DNA of 64,000 bases from Pisaster brevispinus (taxonomy: Eukaryota; Echinodermata; Asteroidea; Forcipulatida; Asteriidae), in assembly GCA_023634235.1 (NCBI GenBank), contig JAMKCF010000013.1:14571705-14635704 (forward strand), in the 5' to 3' direction. A program made the translations under genes and the position numbers. The notes under the pieces were generated by a model that saw only the letters and a program-made list of their open reading frames with translations, made no database searches and had not been told where the DNA came from. This document shows, piece after piece, positions 25,555 through 37,052 of this stretch; position 1 is the stretch's first letter, and every line of letters starts with the position of its first letter.

Positions 25555-26268
25555 TACTGGTAGCAAGGGTACAATGGTGTCCTTCCTTACCACGGTGCTA
25601 AACTTGCCAATAGCCAATTTAAAAACACATGGGGACAAACACAACATCTTCAAGTTCAAGGAGGTGTTAGCTAGCTAGCTAATTTAAACTTCACAAAGTT
25701 ATATAAACATACACCACTGCCAGCACATAGTTGTTCCTAATGTCTTCACAATGCTCTCTGGTGGAGGGGGGAAAATACTTGCAGACGAGCGAAACGACCC
25801 CAGCTAACTGGTCCTGCTGACTTGTCACTGAAGAAGGTGAGGCCACATACTTGATGGAAACAACAGCAAATCGACTTTAAACAACAATGAAGGAGGGAAA
25901 AAACAAAATATTTTGGTTTCCCTACAAGGAGGAAAAACAATATAGTTTGGTTTTCGTCGTCCGACTATAACGAGCCTGAGACTTCTTCTGGCAGCCAACC
26001 CTAGAGATCACCGTGGGGACACAATCATGTAAAGAGCCCCGAACATTAGCTCGTGGAACATGAGAGCGTGACCGATGTCTTGTCTCGCAGGACCCCCCTT
26101 ATCAACATAGCATGTTATATTAGCTGTTACGTCTACCGTCACTGCGGGTGCCCCGACTCCCTCCCGGCTCTGTCGATCATTGTAATGAAGCAAATTGCCC
26201 AATTTGTCAGGGGTGGGAGGAGGGTGGAACACCGCTGAAGAACATACACATGTGCCAGGTATCATGTG
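25555..26268. other. intergenic, no feature recognised
   Basis: Nothing supported other than a GCTAGCTAGCTA micro-repeat near 25670. Confidence 0.5.
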
Positions 26269-26269
26269 A

Positions 26270-26700
26270 CGGTGGTTATATCGATTTGGGGGTATCGATT
26301 GTTGAGTAGGATCTACCTTGGTATCGATTATCAACATTCGAGCTTGCGATATCTACAGCAAAACCTAGTCAAACAAATCTGAAAACGTAGCTGTAACCGG
26401 TATTCGAATCAGAGTGTCGATTATTGGACATGGTGTATAAACCAAAATGGTTCATTAGTATCGATTACCAACACCCGAATTGTTTTTAAAAATCCTTTTG
26501 ACAAAAAATCCAAACTAAAAACAAATGATTTTAATTGAAGATAATCGATTCTGGAGTATGGTAAATCTTGGTATTCGATATAAACTTTTTGTTTTACTGC
26601 ACAAATCTGAGTTGCATAAAACTTTCACAGACTTACTAAGGCGATTTTTAAAATATCGATTGTTCAGTGTGATATGATGCAGTATCGATAACCGACATAG
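26270..26700. promoter_or_regulatory. cluster of ATCGAT-type motifs
   Basis: At least seven TATCGAT/ATCGATT words occur in about 420 bases (near 26279, 26293, 26322, 26459, 26543, 26655 and 26683), plus related TCGATTATTGG (26416) and ATTCGATAT (26573). Several are extended as GTATCGATTAxCAACAxxCG, suggesting an old tandem repeat or a homotypic binding-site cluster. The core resembles Onecut/CUX (ATCGAT) and DREF (TATCGATA) sites. Function is inferred only. Confidence 0.45.
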
Positions 26701-27393
26701 CAAAAAAAAGGTCACGTCATTGAGATCGGAAATGAATCAAGAAAGGAAAGTATACTGAAAACGTATTATTCGGGGACAAACTTTCTTTCTGCAAAACTCA
26801 TTTCTTTTTAAAGTGAATAATCAAAAGTGGTCAACAAACTTGCAAGATTGAAACCGAGAGAGAACCAAGCTTATGGAACGGCGTCACTCGGAACAGATGC
26901 CCGCCGTATATACAGACATCGACTCCCCGGTCGGAACCCCGTGCAAACTCAAACTTAGCCGTGTTTACTTTCGCCCACACACGTAGATTTCAAGATTTTT
27001 CTGGATTTGTTTTGACAAAAGTGACAGCTACGATGGGCATTTTCATCGAATTTGGGAAAAATACTATGTAGTGTTCTCACGGTTGGCGGGAATGGAATTG
27101 CTTGGGCTTCGCCCCGGCTCATGGCGAGAACGAATTGTCTAAATAATCAGCGAATTCAAACCATTTTTGACGGCCGAGTCAAAACAACCTACCATCTCCA
27201 AAAATGAACGTGGAGGCTTCACTGATTGATAAACTTGACAGTGAGGGGAGGACAGATTTTCTCTTGCACCGTGTTTTTATAAGCTTGGATAAAATCAAGC
27301 ACGTTGATTTTTAACCAAACACTGTACCTTAAAGAAAACCACACAGTCCAGCAAAATTACGGTGATTGGGAATGAGTGTCAAAGAATCACAAA
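26701..27393. other. intergenic, no feature recognised
   Basis: No exon or repeat is supported here. Confidence 0.5.
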
Positions 27394-27455
27394 TTTACGC
27401 CGTAAAATTTACGCCGTAAAACTTACGCCGTAAAATTTACGCCGTAAAATTTACA
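27394..27455. repeat. 14-bp near-palindromic tandem repeat
   Basis: Four consecutive TTTACGCCGTAAAA units (one with C for T at its first base), each almost its own reverse complement, followed by a fifth partial TTTACA. Confidence 0.95.
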
Positions 27456-28039
27456 GGTACAGTTATTAAATGAATACACTAACGGTATTGGATGTTTGAA
27501 TGTGCTCTCTCCTGACAATGGACATGTAAGTTAGGAGTAAATGTACGGTTGATTCATGCGTACGGCGTTGAAAGGGGGGGGGTACCCGTAAATGTTACGC
27601 AATTTCTTTGGCGCCGACCAATACTACATAGGCCTACTGCATAACCGTATAAAGTTTAGACTAAATGTTGCATGTGACGTATTTTTGCGTGTATTTTCAA
27701 TCGTTCTTAATATACACCGTTTTTTCCATACATTTTTTTATTTATAACGTCGGAGTAGATTCTTTTCACGAACACACCTTACAATAGATCATTATCAGGC
27801 TGCCATTATCAAACTTCAAGCAGAATTCAACTGAAATATCCCTTGATTAAACCAAGGCCTACGGGCTAACATACCAAATAATATTTTTGTAAAATACCCC
27901 ACAAACATTTCCAGAAACCGGCCCGCGAAAAAAAACAGCCCTTTCGATCGTCGTGTGACGGCCAAGCGTTGACGGCATTCATATAAATATTTTGACATGT
28001 TAGCCATCAAAATGTCCTTCAAATTCTCTCAATCTCTCC

Positions 28040-28041
<2 letters not shown>

Positions 28042-28098
<57 letters not shown>
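28042..28098. repeat. (CT)n microsatellite
   Basis: About 28 CT units. Confidence 0.97.
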
Positions 28099-28100
<2 letters not shown>

Positions 28101-28880
28101 CTGTCTCTCGCTCCGAGTTGTGCCCGGAGATTGGCGGACAAATCGGCACTGCTGTAGGTCTGCGCGGGTTCAATCTGCCGATAACAATATTTTGAGGTGT
28201 TGTGTCAGGTATGTTTCTGTAAGATGACAAATTAGCTTTTGATTGGTGACGTTTAAGACGAGAAGGTCCTCCGCAGATCAGCAGATGGTGCGACTTTTAA
28301 ACTCGCCCCTGCAAAAAAAAAACCGATGTTGGCGTCAACCCGTCAACTCAAGTAAACTCGCGAGCCTAGTGGCGGTTGCAGGGAGCGGTTTGGGGGTGAA
28401 ACGGTTTGGGGACCGATGTGCAAGTCTAGCCGTGACTGGGCAAGCAGGCGTTTAGGGGTAAATGTATACATCTATATATACCTCTATGGTAAGAGGTGCC
28501 TCAGGTTCATGGGTATGCAATCATTGTTGAATCCCCTCTGGGAAGGGAATAGCGAGGTGATTATAATGCGTTCTGTCATTATCAAGTCTTTATACACACT
28601 AATGGCTATACAGGCTGCGTTGAATTGCGTACAAAAGGTTTAGTTTTCTATAACATGTTTTAAGCCTCAAACCAGAAGATGGTCAACTGGGACATCGTTT
28701 GGGTCATGCCCCGGGATTCCCCCCCTCCATTCCGCTTTTCTGACACCTTCCCATGGTATCATTAATGAGCCCATCATTGGATGACACATTATAGCGGTCG
28801 AGCTCGTTAGGCAAACTGGCCCAAGTATAACGTTAGTGGCGCTGTCGATATCTGTCTCTCTCTCACTCTCAAACTTAGGC

Positions 28881-29007
28881 CATATCAGAAATGGCGGCTA
28901 CAACTACGGCTACGGCTGTTGCTGAGGGTGTTGCTAAGGACAGCCTATACTTAGACGCATGATGACGCAGCGATCCAGCCGTAGCCGCAGGCGCCATTTC
29001 GGACACA
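28881..29007. mobile_element. MITE family D, copy 1
   Basis: Ends TCAGAAATGGCGGCTAC...GGCTACGGCTG and GTAGCCGCAGGCGCCATTTC form inverted repeats around GTTGCTGAGGGTGTTGCTAA and GCATGATGACGCAGCGATCC. A second copy is at about 55868-55996. Confidence 0.8.
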
Positions 29008-31112
29008 GCTTCATTGCAGCTCACAGAACTTCATCATGGTATCAGTTCTTCGATTATGTTCCCAATAATGTTTAAAAACGATTATACATACTGACTTTCG
29101 TTTTAACAAAAAGGTTCAGACTTTTATCGACCTTTTACGCCTAGGTTTTGTTGAACTATTTGAAATGGAGCATAAATGCACGAGGCAAAATAATAATCAA
29201 CCTTTCAGGACTGAACAGTGAGTAAATTTAAATTTGTCTGGATTTGTTCTTTCCACAACTTTTTTTGTTTCAATTTCCTTCTTAGGTAGGAATGATGGGC
29301 GCCCACTTTCTGTTTATGAAACTCTGTTTTCTTGTTACTCAGCCCAAAGTTGTTGCGGCTACCGGGGTGCACCTTTTTAATACCCACAAAATAAAGAATC
29401 CACCGAAGTGAAAACAAACACACACGCTGTGTTTAGACCGAGATGTTTGCAGGAAGGGCAAGACACGTCCAAGCCGCAAGACCGCAGAGAGTGAAGTCTG
29501 GCATGACACATTGGGGGCGGGGTGGAGGGGGGCGACCGTCCGTAGTAAGATTTCAACTGAATGGAAAATGTTGACATTCAATGATTGATCATTCAAGATC
29601 GATCAGTCGATCTTTTGATCAATCAAGTAAGATGAGATCCATTTCCATCGGCGTTGAACGTGCGTCTACCATTCCTCATATAAAACATGGGCGGGGGATA
29701 ATAGCCATCAATCATTTTGAGAAAACAAACTGACCGCCTCCTTTTCCTGTTCTTCAACAATTTCGGTTCAACGTGCGACAAAAGGGGGGTTTCCCTCCCA
29801 ATTCATGCGGTCACTTCAGTTTCCCCTTCCCACGAGACGTCCCCCCTTTCCCCAGGGTCCTCTTTTTTGTCACCCTGGATCAGCTTCGCCATTAAAAATA
29901 CAATAATAACCTTGCACGATTCGCTGGACCCATTAAACTTTCATTCATGTATACAAATCTGGACTCCTTGTGGGTGGCCGAGACGAAATGACAGACGTAT
30001 AAATGTATTTAATTCTTGCATAAACATCTCCACTTCTCCCGCATGTATATACACACACACACTGCGATATATATATCTTGGGGAGAAAGTTGTCGGCAAC
30101 GATGCAAGAGACAAACTTGGCCGTCAGAAGTGAGGGTAAAATATTGAGTTTCCATTTTTGGCCGGCCAAGCCTTTATTGATATTATCTCTAGCAATATTT
30201 CAATAGTATTCGGCCCACTCGGCACAAAAATTCAACTTATTCAAAAAGGGACGGTAAACCTTTGGTAATTACTGAAAAACAAAATAATGACCATAAAAAC
30301 TTACTTGGTAAAGAAGCCCGGTGGCTGTTGATAATGTATAACATTTTGAGAAACAATTCCTTTCAAAGGAATGTGGTTTAAAGAGAGAGTGATTCAAAAA
30401 CAGTTCATTCTGAGAAACGTTTCATGCGTGATATCGTTTCTCAGACTATGTATTGCAATTACGGATTATTCTTCCTGCGTGGACATAATGCTCCAGATTT
30501 TCGGCAGTATCTCAAAAATGCTACCACTTTTTGAAACGATGTTAGTTTTAGTGTATGATTCAAACAATCGAACGGTTCCAAAAACCAAAGGTACACTATG
30601 TCTTTCAGGTTGGTTAGATTCCTTCAAAAGTAAATGAGTGTATACCCTGCAATTTGTTCAAACTTCAATTTGGCCTAATGTTACTTTCCATACAACATTG
30701 TTCTTATAAGTACAGTTCTGTGCGGGAGTGAAAGAATTTTCCAACCTCCTATTGAAATAGTACGCACAACAATGGTCAGACTGAAAACGCAATGTTCACA
30801 GATTCATAAATAACTTGAAATGCTATCTTTTGAGAAATTAGTAAAGCAATCAGTGTGATACAGCAAGTCTATAAAAAAAAACATGTTTAAAAACGGTGTA
30901 TACTGTTGTTTTCTCCTTTTTTTCCCCTCGTGAGCTAAAACTTTCACATGGTTTTTTTTCTTCTTCATGTCTATGTAGGGTAACACAAAGTGCGGATATA
31001 TAAGACATAAGTCATAAGGCATAAGCAACTTTATTACTCTCCAAAAAAGAAGGATTACATTGCTCGCACAAGTTTAAAAACACTATAAAAATCAAAAAGT
31101 TAAACTTGATAC
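29008..31112. other. intergenic; GATC-rich spot
   Basis: At about 29583-29625 there are five GATC-containing words within 45 bases (TTGATCATTC, GATCGATCAG, GATCTTTTGATC). No exon is supported. Confidence 0.5.
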
Positions 31113-31185
31113 CGGTTGTTGACAATTACCAATGTTGGTTATTGACAATTACCAGTGTTGTTATTGACAATTACCGATGTTGTCC
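31113..31185. repeat. 22-23 bp tandem repeat
   Basis: Three units of GTTGTTGACAATTACCAATG type, directly before the 31.2-kb foldback element. A related word occurs at 20388. Confidence 0.8.
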
Positions 31186-31194
31186 ACTTGCTTT

Positions 31195-31420
31195 TTAAAC
31201 TTAGGCTTGCGGTAACACCATGTGGAAATCTCTTTTGAGTAAAGTGTAGGTTCTGAAAAGAACCGGTTGTTAACGACTCAACGTTTCGATCAGTATGCTC
31301 TGATCGTCTTCGAAACGTTGAGTCGTTAACCACCGGTTCTTTTCAGAACCTACACTGCTCAAAAGAGATTTCCACATGGTGTTACCGCAAGCCTTACTTA
31401 GTTATACCTCTACCATGCAA
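31195..31420. mobile_element. foldback MITE, family B, best-preserved copy
   Basis: Near-perfect inverted repeat with arms of about 88 bases (31203-31290 and 31307-31395) ending AGGCTTGCGGTAACACCATG / its complement, possibly flanked by TA. The centre CGATCAGTATGCTCTGATCG is itself palindromic and is followed by TCTTCGAAACGTTGAGTC. No coding capacity. Confidence 0.9.
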
Positions 31421-32868
31421 AGTTTCAAATCGTACTTAATAAAGATGGTGTCAGCGCACCTCACACGAGAACATTTTTTTTCCCAGTTACATAATGGGTC
31501 TATGGGCCCGGGACCTTTTGGTTAAAGGGGTGGGGTGGGGGTGGGGAGGGGGGCAGTGGGGTTGATTTGCCCGAAATTGTACACGTGAAAACACAACCAA
31601 TTTTTCGTCCGAATAAAAAGCATTTTTTGCTATCTCTGTCCATTATATTTTTGCTGTGCCCGAATTTTCACCACTGTTTAACCCAATGGGTCGTACGCCT
31701 ATGTTTGCACTGGTTTTGTTGTATGACTGAGGTTTGTTCATTTGCAATAACTGGGGCTAGTTTGTCTCACATAAACCTCCTGTTGTTTTGCATAAACCAA
31801 TGAATACATTAATGTCCACCCCTATCATAATAATTATCAACGGTTGAATTTTAGAATGATTTCTTGTTAACTTGCCCAAAAGTGTTGACTAAAATATTCT
31901 CAGGTCGTCCTAAAATAGCGAGAGAGGGAAAAAAAGGAAATGGAATTTACATTCTTTTTTGTTTTAATATAAAGTTACGCTGTGCCACCCGACAGTTTAT
32001 AATTACAATAATAATTGTGCAGCGTTCAGATAAGACCCCCATAAAACTGTCTTTACTGGTATACGGCCCTCAACAGGAGCCGCCCAAAACCACTCCAGAC
32101 GATGGAGGGGGGGGGGGGCTTCTTGATGATTATTTTCATAGAGGTGAACACAAACGCCTTGAAAGTTTGGAATGTCCAAGTTTGAGTTATTTATCCAATG
32201 CATATATACAGAGAGGGGAAATTTACGAGCAGAAGGCATCTTGTCCGTTTGGCGGACAGGGGAGCTCCACGGGCGGACAGAGGAATACTGAGGGCTGAAA
32301 AGTTTTGTTAAGGTATTCAGTGTGGCGGAACCAGAAAGGAGGGGCTGTGGGCCTGAGGCCCCCATGATATCGAAGAAAAATTACCTAAAAGGGAATTTGT
32401 TCGGTTTCCGCAATTAGACATCTGTCTTGCAGAACCCGTAAATAACGACAAATGGAAAATATGGTGGCCTTGAAGGTACGTCGAATATTGACGCCGATAC
32501 TCATGATTAATTTCACGACCTAAGTAGTAAATATTAACGCCAATATTTACGAATTGTATTCTAAAAACTCAGGATTGACCCGGATGCTGGCCATTTATGG
32601 CTATTTCTGGGTCCCAGTCTTTTCTATAACCCAGTCATTCAGCACAAACTACTCGAACGTCGAGTCTTATCTCACTTCTTGCGTCAATTCTACAAATTGC
32701 TAAGATTTAGTTCAATGGTGTGTCAATTTGAATTGATGTGACGTTACATTACATAAATCACAATGGCAATATTGACGGCTCGACTTTATGGCGAGTCTAT
32801 GGTTTGCGAAATCGATTCCGGCTGGTCCTTCTCTCCACGAAGAGATTTTTTTTTTTGCAGAAAACATT
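31421..32868. other. intergenic, no feature recognised
   Basis: A G-rich tract lies near 31527-31560 and a G run at 32107. A 144-codon plus frame (31864-32298) has no recognisable content. Confidence 0.45.
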
Positions 32869-32869
32869 A

Positions 32870-33015
32870 TACTGAGCTTTAATTTTCATCAATGGATTTA
32901 AATATTCATTTGTGTATTTGCATAACATGGGAGCGAGGCAACGTGGAATTAAAGACGATTGTGATTGAGGTCAGAAAAACTGAATATTCATGAGGTTGAT
33001 TTAGAGGATCACATT
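32870..33015. promoter_or_regulatory. possible enhancer-like element (POU octamer, AT-rich)
   Basis: Contains an exact octamer complement ATTTGCAT within GTGTATTTGCATAACATGG, an ATATTCAT palindrome (TGAATATTCATGAGG) and further TAAT/ATTA-poor but AT-rich words. The complex, non-repetitive texture differs from its surroundings and suggests a conserved noncoding element. This rests on motif reading alone. Confidence 0.3.
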
Positions 33016-33687
33016 CCTAATAGGAAAGGTGACATCAGAGTCAAACAGGTGCGGTACTGACCTGACCCGGGTCAATATTTTGACCTGATAATAGTTTGCA
33101 ACCGGAAACGCAATGTAATGGAATGGATCATACACGCGTGCTGTTTCAGCTGTACCAGGATATACGTCACACAAGGACGGTAGATCCCAACCCTAAACTC
33201 ACAAGAAAATAAGAAACCCTGAAAGTTATGCCAACATTTGTTGGAACCTATTTATTTCTGAAAACCTGTGTGTGAAACTACACTAAGCTCCATAGTGCCG
33301 TAGTTTGCAGTCTATGGTCCGCCACTATGTAGGCCTACAGGCGTGGGAACTGGCACAGCGTCAAAGCAAAAACACAATTTTTAGGGGAAACTAGATCAAC
33401 AAACTGGAGGCACTTTCTCGCTTAGAGGAAACAGGTGTAGCGATGTCATGGACCATGCACCGGGACCCACTACGAGTGTGGACTCCGTCAGGGCTTACCG
33501 GGGGCAAAATATTTGTCCTCCTCGCCCTAAATTAGAAAACAGATCGTGTGAGGTAACGAGGGTAAAAACAATTCTGTTTTGGGTTCTACACCTGACGTAT
33601 GCCGCCACTTAAAGCACAGGTTACAGCAAGTTTGCTCCGCGTTCAACTAATTAATGATATTTCTACCGGAAGCCCATTCGCGCCAAC
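33016..33687. other. intergenic, no feature recognised
   Basis: No exon or repeat is supported. Confidence 0.5.
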
Positions 33688-34110
33688 ACGTTATTACGAA
33701 CTCACAATCCGTTATTACGGACTCACAAACCGTAACTACGGACTCACAACCCGTTATTACGGACTCACAATCAGTTACTACGGACTCACAACCCGTTATT
33801 ACGGACTCACAATCCAGTATGGACCCACAACCCGTTATTACGGAATCAGAGCCCGTCATTACGGAATCACTCCAAGCCGTCATTACGGAGTTACAATCGT
33901 TAATACGGGTTTTCAGTCCGTTATTACGGACTCGCAATACGTTATTACGGGTTTGCTACCCGTTCTATCGGATTCGCAATCCGTTATTAGCCAGGTTTGC
34001 AAACCGTTTTTGCGGATTCGCAATCCGTTATTACGGATTCACAATTTCAATAAATACTTATTTACAAATACATAATAACGGATTGCGAATTCGTAAATAA
34101 CGGATTATCG
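33688..34110. repeat. 21-bp minisatellite (CCGTTATTACGGACTCACAA)
   Basis: About 18 progressively diverging units. The core CCGTTATTACGG is a small hairpin (CCGT...ACGG). The period is a multiple of three, so it opens frames of seven-residue repeats (VITDSQS or YYGLTTR) in several registers on both strands. These are best read as repeat artefacts. Confidence 0.92.
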
Positions 34111-35140
34111 AATTAAAAGTGTATTTATATTGGCGCTAATGAACTTTCGTGTAGATTTCTCATAACACTGAAGAAGATTGTAGACTACGGTAACTTTCAC
34201 GAATTGGTTACGTTGATTAAGATCGAAAAACAAAACAAGCCTGTGCAAGTGCGATCATGCAAACTGGAAACCTACGGCTGTTTTATGAGACAGTACCTCA
34301 CCAATGATGTTACAATTTTGACGAGTAATCTTATTAATGAGATTAAATGACTGGCGTGAATCATAACGATGTATAATTTACAAATTCAAGGGGAGTATAA
34401 ACAAAACAGTTCATAAGAAAATCTACCGTGGAGCGGTTACCGATTCCTGCCCCCAACCCAACCCAACCCCGCCACGCTTTTACGAAATAGAAACAGACTC
34501 TTTTTTTTTTTTTTTTTGGGGGGGGGGGAAATATTGTCAGATACTATTTTTTTCCCGTAACGACTACCCTGTCTCTCCAAGAAATTATGTGCCCCCAAAT
34601 GCTGTGTAACATGATATCAACAGCATTGCGAACGCCCTCTCTTGGCGCAAATTCAACAGTTAAAGTAAGCGGTTTGGTAATGTACATTATTTTAAAACTG
34701 TTTGATTTCATTTGATTATAACTTTTGTAATGAAACAAATGTTTGTCACCTATTGAGAAAACTAAATCACACCTAGCAGTAGTAATCAGATTTTGTAAGT
34801 TTTTTTCCTAAACGGTTTTTGCTGTTATTACTGCTGTTCCAAAAGCTCTGGTTCCGGCCTAGGCCCCGATTCCGGCTTAGGCTACGTCCGCCTGTTTAAA
34901 GTCCCGTACCTAAAATGTACTTTTTCAAAAATGCAGACGGACCCCCAAGCCGGGGCCCGAGTCGAAGCTGTGGGCCCGGAAAGGGCACCAGACGAAAAAC
35001 AAGATGGTCGCCGTACAAGTTTAATGAACGAAAGCTCTAAACTGTTATCCCTAAAATTGGAATTTGACCAACCCCATCTTTTCCTTTCTACTGATAAGAG
35101 CAAACTGTAGGCCCCTATGTCTCAATTCTAGTTACAATGT
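34111..35140. other. intergenic; T/G homopolymer junction
   Basis: A T19 run followed directly by G10 lies at about 34500-34528. Nothing else is supported. Confidence 0.5.
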
Positions 35141-35368
<228 letters not shown>

Positions 35369-36998
35369 GTTTTCAGTTTTTAACACTCCTTTCTCCTTGT
35401 ACAGAAGTACCCCTACAATCCTCCAAAGAATTCCTGAGATTCCCAGATCACAATGAAGACACACTGGGGGGGGGGGGGGGTGCGTCATGCCACATATCGA
35501 GCACCAAGTGCCAATGTCTCTACATTTTCTTTCCAAGAGCAGAAAGCCCAATACCTGAGTACCAATTTGTATGCTTTGAAAGACTTGGAAATTGCAATAA
35601 TCAAGGAAAGCAAATTTACCTTGTGCTTAATGTTTGATTGGAATGGCTATGCTTCGTGCCGGACAATGTCTGCAAATGGTGTGGCAATGAACTTGCGTTT
35701 TCGACCCTGACTCAGTCTGCCGCAAAGGCTAAATTAATTAGAAAGACTCTGGGGTGCGAAACGTGCGCCCATTACCACTTTGCGCCTTTAACATACCACA
35801 TGTCACTTTGGTTAGTAAGCAATTTCCAACAGCTATTTCTTCGTTCCACAGGTCAATCTTTACAATAAAAGAAAATGTACAAGTTTGACAAAAAAATTCT
35901 TTACATTCTGTCTGCCACTAACCAGTCTGTCACATGATTTTACAGAAACTCAAAAACGGAAAAGTACAAACATGAACAACTTTCCGGTATAAGATACTTC
36001 ATCGGATTTTGGAAGAGAAATTTAATCTTATTATCGTCTAGTTTTCGTTACTGTGAAAAATGATACCAGATGCTATGATCTGATTATACAACTTTAAGTT
36101 TGTTGTTCAGAAAATATTTCGGTCTAAAATAAATTCACATGCAACAAAATTGCTCCCATTATTGATTGACCAAATCGAAAAACACACAAAATTACACTAA
36201 CTTACGATGAACCGATAACAAGGCGTTTTCTCGAAAGCGCGACCTTAGGCTGTGAACAAACATTTCCAGTGTAGGTCTAAAATAATTCCACCCCGTTTGT
36301 CAAAGTAACGCAGAACTTCTAATGATTTTATTTGAAAGAAACACATATTGTTATTTTCTAGAACATCTTAGAAAAATGGGGTGCTGTGTATTGTTTAAAA
36401 GCAAGCACACAGTGTCTATCTGCTAAGTTGACGATACTCATTCTAAGAATTGGTCGCAAATGACTGCCCTTTGCTAACTCTTCCGTTGTGATGTAATCTT
36501 CATTTTGTGTTATTTACAATAATGTTGTTGTAACCCTTCCATAGGGTGATAGGGTGTGTTTCTCTTTTTGGAATAAAACAGGAAATCAAATCAAATCAAT
36601 TTATTAATTTGGTCACAATCCCTTTTCACCAATGTGTGAAGAAAAAACATAATACACTTTAACTCCAACGCAGTTATTACATCAATTCAATTAGAAATGT
36701 TGTTTTGATGTTGTGTGTATTGTAAACTATAGAAGACCGATCAGAACAATTCACTTCATAAAACCTATACAATGCTATAAATTTAAGATTATTCATCGTT
36801 GTTTTTCTCTCCTGACGAAAAGTTAGTTTCCATTCATTCAGAATTTCACTTGATAAAGCGGTGGTACCAAAACTTCCAGTAGATAGTTTTGGTCCTCGTT
36901 TAAAGCTTCAACTTCATATTTTGACACATTATGCTTGAAAATCTCCAGCAATTCTTCCACAGATTCGTTTTCACTCAGGAAAAATAAATTGTTCTTAC
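35369..36998. other. intergenic, no feature recognised
   Basis: Follows the CAA tract. A G14 run lies at 35466. A minus-strand frame at 36838-37086 has protein-like composition but no recognised match and overlaps the splice donor at 36997-36998. Confidence 0.4.
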
Positions 36999-37052
36999 CT
37001 GCCGAATGAAATGAAAGCCGCTGAACAACCGTTGCGCTAGTTTCAACTTCAT
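36999..37052 (-). CDS. candidate alternative first coding exon (possibly patched)
   Basis: The ATG at 37052 opens 18 codons, MKLKLAQRLFSGFHFIRQ, ending at a consensus CAG/gtaaga donor in phase 0. This is the phase and strand needed to join patched exon 2, 31.5 kb away. The basic, hydrophobic peptide could also be the targeting start of an unrelated mitochondrial protein. No in-frame stop was found just upstream. Evidence is the donor and frame only. Confidence 0.25.

Noticed and set aside
31864..32298. 144-codon plus frame
   Set aside because: Contains a G homopolymer and unrelated low-complexity peptide; no support.
33599..34100. 148-158 codon frames with VITDSQS or YYGLTTR repeats
   Set aside because: Open in several registers on both strands because of a 21-bp repeat; no protein family recognised.
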